Below are positions 50,238 to 59,092 of a stretch of 64,000 nucleotides of DNA, piece after piece. The notes under the pieces were generated by a model. That model did no database searches. It was not told the DNA's origin and was given only the letters and a program-made list of their open reading frames with translations. Position 1 is the first letter of the stretch. Every line of letters starts with the position of its first letter. The DNA is from Caldilineaceae bacterium (GTDB lineage: Bacteria > Chloroflexota > Anaerolineae > Caldilineales > Caldilineaceae): assembly GCA_026645575.1 (NCBI GenBank), contig JAPKMW010000036.1, forward strand, positions 27,908 through 91,907. The letters run 5' to 3'. The translations under genes were made by a program, and so were the position numbers.

Positions 50238-51404
50238 ATGCAAGAAGTTGTTTGTTACACTTGTGGACGAATCGTTCACATATCACCGGATGCTGAACTC
50301 TGTTCTGTCTGTGGCGAGAACCTCCGCGAATTGCTGCATCCGGTTCATGCCTCGAAATATTTCTATAATCGCGCTGCAGAACTCGCCGCTGGGGATCAAC
50401 TGCTGCCAGCGTTACAGGAAATTGATCGCGGCCTGCGTTACCAGCCCAGTTCTGAATTGCGCTTGTTGGGTGCGATCCTGGCGAAACGGCTTGGCGACTT
50501 TGCCCAGATGCGCTATCATGTCGCCGCCATCCCGGTCGATGATGTTTTGCGCCCGGAAGGTGAATGGCTGCTGCGATCCCATCAAAGCCATCAGCGCGAA
50601 TTGCGCGAAGCGACCAAGAGCGGGCTGATCTCGCGTAATCAGGCGATGATCACAGAAGCAGAGGCGCCGTATGCCATTCAACCGACCTCGGCAGTGCGTG
50701 GCCGCTTGCCCGCTGGGGCTGCTTTGGCCGCTGTTTTTCTGGTGATTCTGCTTGGCGGCGCCTGGTTTTTCAATGCCTTCCCCTTTGGACGATTGCAGCC
50801 GGATCAGCAGGGGGAAACCGCCGAGTCTAACCCATCGATCGCGCCCAGTCAACCACCACCCCAATCCCAACCAACGAACACACCGTTGCCAGCAGCCGAA
50901 GCCACGCTGGTTCTCACGCCGACAGCAACGATCACCCCCAATGTCCCGCCCGACGTGGCTAACGTACAGATTACAGCGACGCCGAATGAAATTGCCGCTC
51001 ATGGCATGACCGGCACGATTGGCTTTGCAGATGGACAACCGGTTGACTTACAAGGCTACCTTCAACAACAAAATCGACCTGATCTGGCGCAACTGGCAGT
51101 GACAGCCACCCAGCAGGAGGGTGTTCTCACCTTAATCGGCACGGCGCCCTCGTTCGAGCTACGCCAGGCGTTGCTGACAATTGGGAAAACGCTTCCAGGT
51201 GTAACGGACGTTAACGGGGTGAACCTCTTGCTGCGCCCGGCGGCCAACTATGTTGTCCAACCAGGGGATACGCTGTGGGATATTAGCTACCGGCTTTATG
51301 GGGACAACAAAATCGCAGAGATCCTTGCCGCCAATCGCGACATTCTTCCCGCGCCGGAGTTGCTGGATGTGGGGATGGTCTTGAAGGTGCCGCCAGTTGA
51401 ATAA
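50238..51404 (+). CDS. Zinc-ribbon, single-TM, LysM-domain protein
   Basis: 388 aa. N-terminal zinc ribbon with CYTCGR and CSVCGE (residues ~6-26), a helical TPR-like part (~35-130), one TM segment (AGAALAAVFLVILLGGAWFF, about 158-178), a Pro/Thr-rich linker, a BON-like domain (LAQLAVTATQQEGVLTLIGT with LPGVTDVNGVNLLL, about 270-335), and a C-terminal LysM (YVVQPGDTLWDISYRLYGDN). The layout suggests a cytoplasmic sensor end and an extracellular peptidoglycan-binding end. The combination is uncommon. It is convergent with dnaN. Confidence 0.85.
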   Translation: MQEVVCYTCGRIVHISPDAELCSVCGENLRELLHPVHASKYFYNRAAELAAGDQLLPALQEIDRGLRYQPSSELRLLGAILAKRLGDFAQMRYHVAAIPVDDVLRPEGEWLLRSHQSHQRELREATKSGLISRNQAMITEAEAPYAIQPTSAVRGRLPAGAALAAVFLVILLGGAWFFNAFPFGRLQPDQQGETAESNPSIAPSQPPPQSQPTNTPLPAAEATLVLTPTATITPNVPPDVANVQITATPNEIAAHGMTGTIGFADGQPVDLQGYLQQQNRPDLAQLAVTATQQEGVLTLIGTAPSFELRQALLTIGKTLPGVTDVNGVNLLLRPAANYVVQPGDTLWDISYRLYGDNKIAEILAANRDILPAPELLDVGMVLKVPPVE

Positions 51405-51459
51405 GGAATAAAGAATAAAGAAGTAGGAAGCGAAGGTATTCCTTATTCCTTATTCCTAC
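51400..51459. terminator. Inverted repeat between convergent LysM and dnaN genes
   Basis: AATAAGGAATA (51400-51410) with TATTCCTTATT (51437-51447), embedded in GGAATAAA-type tandem units; it overlaps both gene ends. Likely bidirectional terminator. Confidence 0.65.
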
Positions 51460-52685
51460 CTGGGCGGGTGCATCGGCATGATCACATGCAGAAATTCTTC
51501 TTCGCCCATGCCGACGGGGCGCAAGGCGCAGGGGCGAGTGGGTTGCGTCGTTTCGAGAACCACTTGGGGCTGATCCACGCGACTAAGGACATCAATCAGG
51601 AAACGGGCGTCGAAAGCAATTTCCAGTTCCTCACCTTCGACCATTGCATCCAATTCACTCACATTATCGCCCATTTCGGCGCTGGTGGCCGTTAAACGCA
51701 CCTGGCCCACGCCTTCGCCATTGCTGGGGTTGACCCGCAGGCGGACAATGTTGGCATTATCACGGGCAAAGAGCAACGCGACCCGCACCGCTTTCAGCAG
51801 TGACGCGGTGTCGATGACCGTCCGGGTATTGTGGCTTTTGGGCACGGTGGCGCGATAGTCGGGGAAGCGGGCGTCGATCAATTCACTGACCAGTTCGACG
51901 CGATGAAAAGCGCCGCGCGCCTCTTCACCTTTGCCCCACAGTTGGAACAAAATCTGGTTGCGCGCTTGGGTGACAATTACCAAGACCGGGCGTGCTTCGT
52001 CGGCGTCGGCACTAATGCGGGCCAATTCACCCAAGCTACGCGCCGGTACAATCACCGTCATCTTCTCTTCGCTCAACCCTTGGGAGAGCGGTACGCCCCG
52101 CACGCTTAAGCGGTAGCCATCGGTGGCGGCCATGTTCAGCCGGTCGCCGGTAAAGCTGACCTCGACACCAGTGAGCGTTGGCCGATTCTCATCACTGGAG
52201 GCGGCAAAGATTACCTGGTCGATCATCTTGCGCAGCCCCCCGGTTGCCAGTTCCATCTGTACGCCATCGACAATCGGCACCGCGTTATGGCCGTCATCGC
52301 TGGGGTCGTCATGGCCTTGGGCAGTGGGGATGAGCGGGAATTCAAAGGCGTCGATCCCCTTCATGTTGGCTTCAAAACGAGCGCAACTGAGGTGGAGTGT
52401 CTGTGTGCGCACCGCCAGCTCCATGTCAATGCGCTCTGGTGGCAGGCTGTTGACAAACTCGGTCAACAGGCGCGCCGGCACGGTGATCGCGCCCTCGTCT
52501 TCCACCTTGGCCCCGATCCAGCAGTTGATGCCGATCTCGCGATTGGTGGCGGCCAGCCGCAACTGGTTGTTCTTCGCCTCCAGCAAGATGTTGCTCAGCA
52601 CGGGCATCGTCGTGCGCGAGGACACAGCGCGGCCGACAATGGAAAGTCCTTTGGCTAGATTTTCTTGATGACAGCTAACCCGCAC
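51456..52685 (-). CDS. dnaN: DNA polymerase III beta subunit (sliding clamp)
   Basis: 409 aa from a GTG at 52685 with GAGGAGG 5 nt upstream. The start VRVSCHQENLAKGLSIVGRAVSSRTTMPVLSNILLEA is a typical DnaN N-terminus. Three clamp domains follow, with FAASSDENRPTLTGVEVSF and TDGYRLSVRGVPL in the middle and FDARFLIDVLSRVDQPQVVLET and the C-terminal LHVIMPMHPPR at the end. It is longer than the usual ~370-380 aa, partly through an insertion around HDDPSDDGHNAVPIVDG. dnaA is not adjacent, unlike in many bacteria. A TATACT on the minus strand at 52822-52817 could be its -10 box. Confidence 0.95.
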   Translation of the reverse strand: MRVSCHQENLAKGLSIVGRAVSSRTTMPVLSNILLEAKNNQLRLAATNREIGINCWIGAKVEDEGAITVPARLLTEFVNSLPPERIDMELAVRTQTLHLSCARFEANMKGIDAFEFPLIPTAQGHDDPSDDGHNAVPIVDGVQMELATGGLRKMIDQVIFAASSDENRPTLTGVEVSFTGDRLNMAATDGYRLSVRGVPLSQGLSEEKMTVIVPARSLGELARISADADEARPVLVIVTQARNQILFQLWGKGEEARGAFHRVELVSELIDARFPDYRATVPKSHNTRTVIDTASLLKAVRVALLFARDNANIVRLRVNPSNGEGVGQVRLTATSAEMGDNVSELDAMVEGEELEIAFDARFLIDVLSRVDQPQVVLETTQPTRPCALRPVGMGEEEFLHVIMPMHPPR

Positions 52686-52713
52686 CGGGGCCTCCTCTGT
52701 TGATGTAATCAAC

Positions 52714-52738
52714 AATTATTAATTGACAATTAATAATT
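52714..52738. repeat. AT-rich palindrome upstream of dnaN
   Basis: AATTATTAATTG (52714-52725), one central base, CAATTAATAATT (52727-52738): a perfect 12-bp palindrome in the dnaN leader. Confidence 0.8.
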
Positions 52739-52879
52739 ATTCTGGTCATAAACGATTTCGACGGTTGGCAAATCGTTGGCTGACGGGGTAAAGACCAACG
52801 GTTTGGGGTGACAACGAGTATACCACAGTTTGCAACAACTTGTGGAAAAATGGGGTAAGTTCGTTAACAAATCCGTGAC

Positions 52880-53546
52880 TTACTGCGGTGCGGCTGGGAT
52901 CGGCAATTGCTCGACAAAATCGCGCAGCGACGGACTAGTTAACGCCATATCCATGAACTGTTCGATTTGCACAAGGGTGAGAGCCTGGAGCCGCTCCCGT
53001 AACGACGCTGGCGTCTCGCCAAAGCGGTGCGTCAATAAGCGTAACAATAACCGGAGCGCGGTTTCTCGACCTTCTTCTCGACCTTTTTGTATTGCAAATC
53101 GTTCGACACTCGTTACGTAATCCATATGTCGCTCGGCCTCCATTTGTTCTACCTGTGCAATCCAAGCCCGTTCCAGCTCATCGGGGAGTCGCATCATCCA
53201 GTCGATAAAATGGAACAGGCTGAGAATATCCTGCCGTTGATAGCCTCGATCAGGTGTAGACACGACGGTTAAAAATCTCTTCGGGTTGCCCCTGCACCTC
53301 CAAATGGGCCAAGACCCAGCCTTGTTCACCGCTTTTCTTCCAGACTTTCGCCAGTTTATCGGCATAGCGGCGCCCAGTTTCGGCTTCGAGCGCCACTTGC
53401 TGGAGTTCTTTATCCAGAAACTCGACTTCCCGAGTCCAATCAATATCCGCATGGGCGGCAGGAAAGAAGAGCGCCATAAACTCTTCAAAATAGGTCTCCA
53501 CCGCATTCTTCCACGGGCTATCGTAATCATCAGTTGCTACAGCCAT
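52880..53546 (-). pseudogene. Rpn/PDDEXK nuclease-transposase gene with internal deletion and frameshift
   Basis: Two partial frames on the minus strand belong to one protein. The 5' part (from 53546; KNAVETYFEEFMALFFPAAH, VEFLDKELQQVALEAETGRR, WVLAHLEVQGQPEEIFNRRV) stops at a TGA near 53250. The 3' part, in another frame, resumes with PDRGYQRQDILSLFHFIDWM, RLPDELERAW and YVTSVERFAIQKGREEGRE. In the intact family about 100 residues (from the NYRIFD segment to the ERGYSREDIL segment) lie between these, so the gene has lost ~300 bp and shifted frame at the junction near 53253. It should be inactive. Confidence 0.85.
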
Positions 53547-53601
53547 AAATCAACCTTAAACATGAGCGGAAAATTGTGATTCTCGTTGATTATACCACAG
53601 T

Positions 53602-53756
53602 GCTGCGTGATTCGTGCTGCGTGATTCGTGCTACGTGAATTATGCCGATGATTGTGCTATTCTGTTAGGTGCAAGGCGTTACCATACTTCACGCAACACG
53701 TAGCACACATCACCTAGCACACATCACCTAGCACACATCACCTAGCACGAATCACG
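53602..53756. repeat. 14-bp tandem repeats forming a long inverted repeat
   Basis: Two GTGATTCGTGCTGC-type units near 53602-53635 and three exact TAGCACACATCACC units at 53701-53742 plus a variant to 53756; the two blocks are partly complementary. The last unit contains the stop codon of the ABC exporter. No protein-coding content in 53547-53751. Confidence 0.88.
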
Positions 53757-55569
53757 CCGCCAGATATTGCCGCCGATATAACTCTGCATACAGCCCATCC
53801 TGCGCCAGCAATTCCTCATGCGTTCCCCGTTCGACAATGCGACCATTTTGCAGCGCACAGATCAAGTCAGCGTTGCGGATTGTACTCAACCGGTGGGCGA
53901 TGACAATCGAGGTGCGCCCGGCCAGCAAGCGATCCAACGCCTCCTGAATCAGCGTTTCAGTGACGGTGTCGATGCTGGCGGTGGCTTCGTCGAGAATCAG
54001 AATGCGCGGATCGGCCAGGACGGCGCGAGCAATGCAGATCAGTTGGCGCTGGCCCACGGAGAGGTTGGACCCGCCTTCGAGAATTACTGTATCATAGCGA
54101 TCGGGCAGATCGAGGATGAAGTCATGGGCATTGGCCGAACGGGCAGCGGCTTCGACTTCTTCGTTGGTGGCGGTGGTGCGGGCAAAGCGGATGTTATCAC
54201 GAATGGTGCCGGGGAAGAGGAAGGGGTCTTGCGGCACTAAGCCCATTTGCCGGCGCAACGAGGCTTGCGTCACCGTGCGCACATCGACGCCATCAATTTC
54301 GACCACCCCGGCGCTGACCTCATAAAAACGGGCGATCAGGTTGGCAATCGAACTTTTGCCCGCACCCGTCGGCCCCACCAGCGCCACCATCTGCCCCGGT
54401 TCGAGGACAAGGTTGAGGTCGTGCAACACCGGCGTGTCATCGCGGTAGCGAAAATTGACCCCCCGCAGCGCCACCCGTCCCTGAATCGGCCCCATCGTCT
54501 TACCATCCGCCGGATCGGCCACATCGGGGTAGGTGTCGAGCAGGCCCAGCACCCGTTCACCGCCGGCCATCGCCTGTTGCATCGTCGTGTAGAGTTGACT
54601 CAGATCCTGGATTGGTTGAAAGAAGCGGGTGACATAGGCCAGAAAGGCGACCAGCACCCCCAGCGTCACCCCTTCGTTGATCACGGCGCGCCCGCCAAAC
54701 CAGAGGACAATCGCCGTCGCCACCATCCCCAGAAACTCGACCGTGGGCAGGAAGAGAAAGGAGAGCGACATGGCCGCCACACTGGCATCGCGATTGGCCC
54801 GATTGACGCCATCAAAACGCGCCTGCGACGCATCTTCCTGCGCAAAGGCTTGGATCACCTTCATGCCGGCAATGTTCTCGGCCAGGTCGCCCACCACGGC
54901 GGCGATACGTGAGCGGGTCTGGCGAAAGGCAACTTTGGCGCGCTGGGCAAAGAGATGGGTCGCCAGCGCCATGAGCGGCAGCACGGTAAAGGTGTAGAGC
55001 GCCAACTCCGGACTCATGGCGAGCATGACGACCATGATGCCCCCCAGCAGCAGCAGATCGCCCAGCAGCGTCAGCAAGCCTTGCGAGAGCAATTCGTTGA
55101 TCACTCCCACGTCGTTGATCACCCGCGAGACGGTGACGCCGATGATGTTGTTGTCATGATAGCGCAGGGGCAGGTATTGGAGATGGTGAAAAAGCTGCCC
55201 CCGCAGATTCGCCAACACCTGTTGCCCCACCCAGCCCAAAATGTAGCGCTGCCACGCCGTAGTGAGATAAATGCCGACAAAGGCCAGCGCCGTCCAGAGC
55301 GCCACGGCATTTAATCCGGCCTGGTTGCCATTGGTGATATGTTCATCAATCGCCACCTTGACCAGATAGGGGGTCAACAGCGTCAAGGCCGAGGCGACCA
55401 CCATGCAGCCAAAAGCCAACGCCATGCGCTGCCAATAGGGACGCACAAAGGCCAGCAGCCGGATGACAATCTGCGGGTCAAAGGCTTGGCCGCCTTCATT
55501 TTCGCCGGCCCGCTGTAAGACACCGCGCGGCCCCATGTTGACGCCGGTAGAACCGATGGAAAAGCTCAT
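53752..55569 (-). CDS. ABC exporter, fused permease and ATPase (type IV half-transporter)
   Basis: 605 aa. Six TM helices over ~45-330 (MALAFGCMVVASALTLLTPY, ALWTALAFVGIYLTTAW, LGDLLLLGGIMVVMLAMSPE), then a nucleotide-binding domain: Walker A VGPTGAGKSS, Q-loop GLVPQDPFLFPGTI, signature NLSVGQRQLICIARA, Walker B ILILDEATASID, H-loop AHRLSTIRNAD. GGAG lies 8 nt before the ATG. Such MsbA/BmrA-like half-transporters dimerise and export lipids or drugs. No partner gene is nearby, so it is probably a homodimer. Confidence 0.95.
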   Translation of the reverse strand: MSFSIGSTGVNMGPRGVLQRAGENEGGQAFDPQIVIRLLAFVRPYWQRMALAFGCMVVASALTLLTPYLVKVAIDEHITNGNQAGLNAVALWTALAFVGIYLTTAWQRYILGWVGQQVLANLRGQLFHHLQYLPLRYHDNNIIGVTVSRVINDVGVINELLSQGLLTLLGDLLLLGGIMVVMLAMSPELALYTFTVLPLMALATHLFAQRAKVAFRQTRSRIAAVVGDLAENIAGMKVIQAFAQEDASQARFDGVNRANRDASVAAMSLSFLFLPTVEFLGMVATAIVLWFGGRAVINEGVTLGVLVAFLAYVTRFFQPIQDLSQLYTTMQQAMAGGERVLGLLDTYPDVADPADGKTMGPIQGRVALRGVNFRYRDDTPVLHDLNLVLEPGQMVALVGPTGAGKSSIANLIARFYEVSAGVVEIDGVDVRTVTQASLRRQMGLVPQDPFLFPGTIRDNIRFARTTATNEEVEAAARSANAHDFILDLPDRYDTVILEGGSNLSVGQRQLICIARAVLADPRILILDEATASIDTVTETLIQEALDRLLAGRTSIVIAHRLSTIRNADLICALQNGRIVERGTHEELLAQDGLYAELYRRQYLAA

Positions 55570-55643
55570 GGTGTTGCTCCGTTCAGTTGATTATACCATA
55601 GCTGACCCGCCACCAATCAAGTGGGGTTCAACTGGATCTAAGG

Positions 55644-55715
55644 GGTTGGTTGGTTAGTTTGTTGGTTAGTTGAGCTACGAACCAACCGACAAACTAACTA
55701 ACTAACTAACCAACC
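55644..55715. repeat. Inverted repeat of GGTTGGTTAGTT-type units
   Basis: GGTTGGTTGGTTAG... (55644-55671) is largely complementary to the ACTAACTA/CCAACC run at 55691-55715. It lies between the ABC exporter and DoxX genes, both on the minus strand, as a likely terminator for DoxX. Confidence 0.8.
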
Positions 55716-55724
55716 ATTGCGCCC

Positions 55725-56090
55725 TTACGCCTTCGACCAGCGACCCCAGGCGACAAATGCAGCCAGCACGCCCAAGACAACGTTGAAGCCGATATTGCCA
55801 AATTCACCGCGGGTTGCATGGAAGATGGCGGCGAGGATCATTACCACAACCAGGCCCGCGCCGGCCCAAGCCGTCAGTTTCGGTTGAATCCCGGTCAAAC
55901 GGGGCAGCACCAGACCCAGCGCACCGGCAACTTCGGCCACACCAATGAAACGCACTAACAGTTCCGGCGTTGCCGTCACCCACGGCATCATGCCGACCAG
56001 ACTGTCGATCGGCTGGGCGATTTTGCTAAACCCGAACATACCAAAGGCGGCGGCGAGTAAAATTTGCAGAATCCAAAGTACAATGTTCAC
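55725..56090 (-). CDS. DoxX family membrane protein
   Basis: 121 aa with four TM helices (VLWILQILLAAAFGMFGFSK; RFIGVAEVAGALGLVLPRL; AWAGAGLVVVMILAAIFH; FNVVLGVLAAFVAWGRW). DoxX/DUF417-like proteins are linked to thiosulfate or quinol metabolism and redox homeostasis, but most are uncharacterised. Monocistronic. The 423-bp region to the LacI gene (56091-56513) contains the LacI promoter and a 26-bp palindrome, and no other gene. Confidence 0.85.
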   Translation of the reverse strand: MNIVLWILQILLAAAFGMFGFSKIAQPIDSLVGMMPWVTATPELLVRFIGVAEVAGALGLVLPRLTGIQPKLTAWAGAGLVVVMILAAIFHATRGEFGNIGFNVVLGVLAAFVAWGRWSKA

Positions 56091-56270
56091 AGGTTGTTCC
56101 TTTTTCAGGTGTGAAAAGTGATATGGTTAAAATTTACACAAGATAGGCAACTTACCAAAGAAAGCCGCTTTTTGTCAAAAGGCCGACCTCTACAGGTTGT
56201 GTAAGTCCGCCGATACACCGGCAACAGTACGTTGCAACGGGCAAGCATGTACAGGATTACTGCAAATTAG

Positions 56271-56311
56271 GTTAGCGTTAACTTTTGTTGCCGATGAAAT
56301 TAGGGTATACT
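56271..56311 (+). promoter_or_regulatory. Putative lacI-family gene promoter with adjacent operator-like site
   Basis: GTTAGCGTTAAC (56271-56282) is a near-palindrome differing in one base from the perfect operator at 57747. It abuts TTTTGT (56283-56288), 17 nt, TATACT (56306-56311). This arrangement suggests autoregulation. Confidence 0.55.
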
Positions 56312-56384
56312 CTTTGCACGGCCATGCTGGCGAAGAAAAAATGGCTCTTCGGGAATTCATGGGATTGACAAGGAAAGGCTGGCT

Positions 56385-56458
56385 ATCGTAGGTCACACTT
56401 GCAGTGTGACACGGTGCCACCGCAGCCAGCTTGTCACACTGCAAGTGTGACCTACGAT
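56385..56458. repeat. Perfect 26-bp inverted repeat in the LacI leader
   Basis: ATCGTAGGTCACACTTGCAG... (56385-56410) and its exact complement (56433-56458), 22-nt spacer. It lies between the putative promoter and the LacI start codon, so the transcript would carry a very stable hairpin. Confidence 0.9.
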
Positions 56459-56513
56459 TGTCAACTACATGAGATCCCGTTGAACCGAAAAAGTCACTGT
56501 GGAGAGATACGTT

Positions 56514-57521
56514 ATGAAAAAACGACCAACCAGCGCCGATATTGCCGAGGCGGCGCAAGTTTCCTTGATGACCGTTTCGCGTGTGATGAATAACAAACCT
56601 GGCGTTAGCGATGAAGTGCGCCAGCGGATTTGGGCCATTGCCGAGGAGATGGGCTATCGACCCAACCAGTTAGCACGCGGCTTGGCGACCCGGCAGACCT
56701 CGACCATCGGGCTGGTAGTGCCGGATATTACCAATCCTTTCTTCGCCCAGATTGTCCGCGGCGCCGAAGATATGGCTTTTGAGCAGGGATATAGTCTCTT
56801 TCTGGTCAACACCGCTGAAAATATTGACCGGGAAGCGGCGGCCTTTGATTCGCTCTGGCAAAAGGAGATCGACGGCGTCATCATTTGTAGTCCCCGATTG
56901 CCGATGGATGAATTGGATGCACATATTGCCCGCTTTCCGGCCGTGCTGCTCTTTAACCGCGAGGTGCAAAGCCCCTCCCCCCATGTCGCAATGTTAACGA
57001 TTAACGACCGGTTGGGGGCTGAACTGGCGCTGCGTCATTTTGCCGCCCAAGGGCGCAAACGGATCGCCTTCGTCGCCGGGCCGACCACCTCGATTTCGTC
57101 GCAGCACCGCTTGGATGGCTACCGCGCCGGCTTGCAAGCGGCCAATCTACTCTTTGACCCGCTGCTGCTGGAACATTGTGCGCCGACGATGGAAGGTGGA
57201 CGCGCCGCCACCCACACCATTTTGGCCCGCCGACCACGGGTGGAAGCGATCTTTGCCTTTAATGATCTGGTCGCCGTTGGCGTGATGCAAGCCTGTCAGG
57301 AGGCTGGGCGCCAGGTGCCGCAAGATATTGCCGTGATTGGCGTGGATGATATTCCGCTGGCGGCGTTGGTGCGCCCGCAATTGACGACGCTGGGCGTTGA
57401 TCTGATTGCCGTCGGGCGGCTGGCGACGGAGGCCGTCTTGACCCTCATCCGCGGTGATGAGGCGGCGGCCCCTTTGGTCTATCAGATTGATCCGCAGTTG
57501 ATTGTGCGTGAGTCGGCGTAA
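56514..57521 (+). CDS. LacI-family transcriptional regulator
   Basis: 335 aa from the ATG at 56514 (GGAGAG upstream). N-terminal HTH SADIAEAAQVSLMTVSRVMNN and hinge MGYRPNQLARGLATRQTSTIG; then a periplasmic-binding-protein-like sensor domain (VVPDITNPFFAQIVRGAED, FAAQGRKRIAFVAGP, FAFNDLVAVGVMQACQEAG, VIGVDDIPLAAL). Stands just upstream of an MFS-UxaC-GusA operon with a LacI-type operator, so it most likely represses glucuronide catabolism and responds to a glucuronide or uronate. A terminator follows it. Confidence 0.93.
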   Translation: MKKRPTSADIAEAAQVSLMTVSRVMNNKPGVSDEVRQRIWAIAEEMGYRPNQLARGLATRQTSTIGLVVPDITNPFFAQIVRGAEDMAFEQGYSLFLVNTAENIDREAAAFDSLWQKEIDGVIICSPRLPMDELDAHIARFPAVLLFNREVQSPSPHVAMLTINDRLGAELALRHFAAQGRKRIAFVAGPTTSISSQHRLDGYRAGLQAANLLFDPLLLEHCAPTMEGGRAATHTILARRPRVEAIFAFNDLVAVGVMQACQEAGRQVPQDIAVIGVDDIPLAALVRPQLTTLGVDLIAVGRLATEAVLTLIRGDEAAAPLVYQIDPQLIVRESA

Positions 57522-57571
57522 TCCACATTCAATCGCCCTGACACGACAAGGTTTTAACGTTATTTAACTTC

Positions 57572-57617
57572 AAGCACCATCACCCTGGTAAAGCCGCCAG
57601 AGGGATGGTGCTTTTTT
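57572..57617 (+). terminator. Rho-independent terminator after the LacI gene
   Basis: AAGCACCATCACCCTGG (57572-57588) pairs with CCAGAGGGATGGTGCTT (57597-57613) with a small mismatch, followed by TTTT. Confidence 0.88.
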
Positions 57618-57715
57618 ATCCCCAATTCGATAACGAAACGTTAGTTATAACGCAAAACTCGCATGAACCTGATAAAAAGCGCAAAATTTTAAGGTAAATC
57701 TATTAAAACACCCCC

Positions 57716-57758
57716 TTGACAAGCAAGAAAAGTGTGATACTCTTTAGTTAGCGCTAAC
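57716..57758 (+). promoter_or_regulatory. Promoter with perfect LacI-type operator for the glucuronide operon
   Basis: TTGACA (57716-57721) and a GATACT (57736-57741) make a promoter with a short 14-nt spacer. GTTAGCGCTAAC (57747-57758) is a perfect 12-bp palindrome with the central CG expected for LacI-family operators, lying where it would overlap the transcription start. The MFS start codon is 35 bp downstream. Confidence 0.75.
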
Positions 57759-57793
57759 GTTAAAGAGAAATAGTTCTACTAAGGAGGAAGCAG

Positions 57794-59092
57794 ATGAGTG
57801 TGATGACAGCTCGTGGCTCCGTGTTGCCACAGGAAGTTGCACCGGCGACCGTCACGAAAGGGCGTTGGGGTTCGGTTGTTGCGATGGCTTTGGCCTTTGT
57901 GAGCGATAACTTGGAAGGCGGCTTGATCAATACGCTCTTCCCAGTCATTCGGGCGGCGCTCGGGCTTGACCTGGGCGCATTGGGGTTGCTCTCCAGCATC
58001 AGCCGTTTTGCCCGTATGATCTTTGGCCCCCTCTGGGCGATTCTGGCGGATCGCTATGGTCACAAACGGGTGCTGGTCATTATCACCGGGGTCTGGGGCT
58101 TGTGGACGGCTGCTGCCGGTCTGGCCGAGAACTTCCCCCAATTGCTGATTCTCTACTCCATCGGTGTGATCGGCACGGTGGCCGGCGAGCCGATTGCCAA
58201 CGGGCTGCTGGCGAATCTCTTTGAAGATGAAGAGCGGGGCAAAGCCTACGGCGCCATTCGCTCGATTGGTTCGCTGGGCAGTCTGGTGTTGACCCCCTTT
58301 GTCGGTCAGCTTGCTAATGTGGCAGATGGTTGGCGCTATGGCATGTACATCATGGGCGCCATGAGCGTCTTTAGCGGTCTGCTGATCCTGTTGCTGGTCA
58401 AGGAGCCGCAACGCAGCAACGCCCTGACCGACGACCCCGAATTGGGCGGTTTCCGCTGGGCCGATGCGCTGCGCCTCTTTCAGATCCGCACGGTGCTGTT
58501 GCTGGCAGGCAACCTGCTCTTTATCACCAGCCTGGTGCTTTTCGCCTTCTTTGTCACCTACTTTGTCGATGTACGGGGCTGGGCAACATCCGATGCGGTG
58601 ATGCTCTTTACCACCTTCATGGCCGGCTTTACGATTAGCTCCTTCCTCGGCGGCGTGTTGGGCGATTGGTTTGACCAGCGCTTTGGCCCCAAGGGGCGCA
58701 TTATCCTGATGCAGCTTTACCTGGCGGCCTTTGCCCTCTTCTCCTTTGCCGCTCTACAAATTGACTGGGGGCATGGGCTGGCGCTCTACGTGGTGATCTT
58801 CCTTTTCGGTCTGATCGGCTCCATCGGCTTCTCCGGGGTGGTGCTGCCGATGGTTGCCGCCGTGGTGCCGGCGGAACTTTCCGCCACCGCCTTCGCCGTC
58901 CTCTTTGCGCTGATCCAGGGGTTGATTTCTGCCCTGTTGACGCTGGGGCTGGGCTATGCGGCCAAAGCATGGGGGCTGCAAACGGTAATGTTCTGGTTGA
59001 TCACCGTGCCGTATGCAGTGAATACCCTCTACTGGTTCCTCTTCTACCGGGTCTATCCACAAGATGTGGCGGCGATGCAGGCCCGGCGGTGA
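57794..59092 (+). CDS. Major facilitator superfamily transporter, probable glucuronide or uronate importer
   Basis: 432 aa with 12 hydrophobic segments. The cytoplasmic loop ILADRYGHKRVLVIITG is the MFS motif A. AAGGAGG precedes the start. The first gene after the LacI-type operator and followed by uxaC and gusA, so uptake of glucuronides or hexuronates is inferred from context. The protein does not resemble the E. coli UidB (GPH) family by eye. Confidence 0.88.
   Translation: MSVMTARGSVLPQEVAPATVTKGRWGSVVAMALAFVSDNLEGGLINTLFPVIRAALGLDLGALGLLSSISRFARMIFGPLWAILADRYGHKRVLVIITGVWGLWTAAAGLAENFPQLLILYSIGVIGTVAGEPIANGLLANLFEDEERGKAYGAIRSIGSLGSLVLTPFVGQLANVADGWRYGMYIMGAMSVFSGLLILLLVKEPQRSNALTDDPELGGFRWADALRLFQIRTVLLLAGNLLFITSLVLFAFFVTYFVDVRGWATSDAVMLFTTFMAGFTISSFLGGVLGDWFDQRFGPKGRIILMQLYLAAFALFSFAALQIDWGHGLALYVVIFLFGLIGSIGFSGVVLPMVAAVVPAELSATAFAVLFALIQGLISALLTLGLGYAAKAWGLQTVMFWLITVPYAVNTLYWFLFYRVYPQDVAAMQARR

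Noticed and set aside
50131..50628. 165-codon plus-strand frame overlapping the LysM gene
   Set aside because: Different frame from the well-supported zinc-ribbon/LysM gene and without motifs.
52810..52870. Possible replication origin near dnaN (a TGTGGAAAA resembling a DnaA box)
   Set aside because: A single imperfect box, with no dnaA gene and no cluster of boxes.
53701..53756. Possible CRISPR-like array of TAGCACACATCACC units
   Set aside because: Units are only 14 bp, directly abutting with no spacers, and no cas genes are present.
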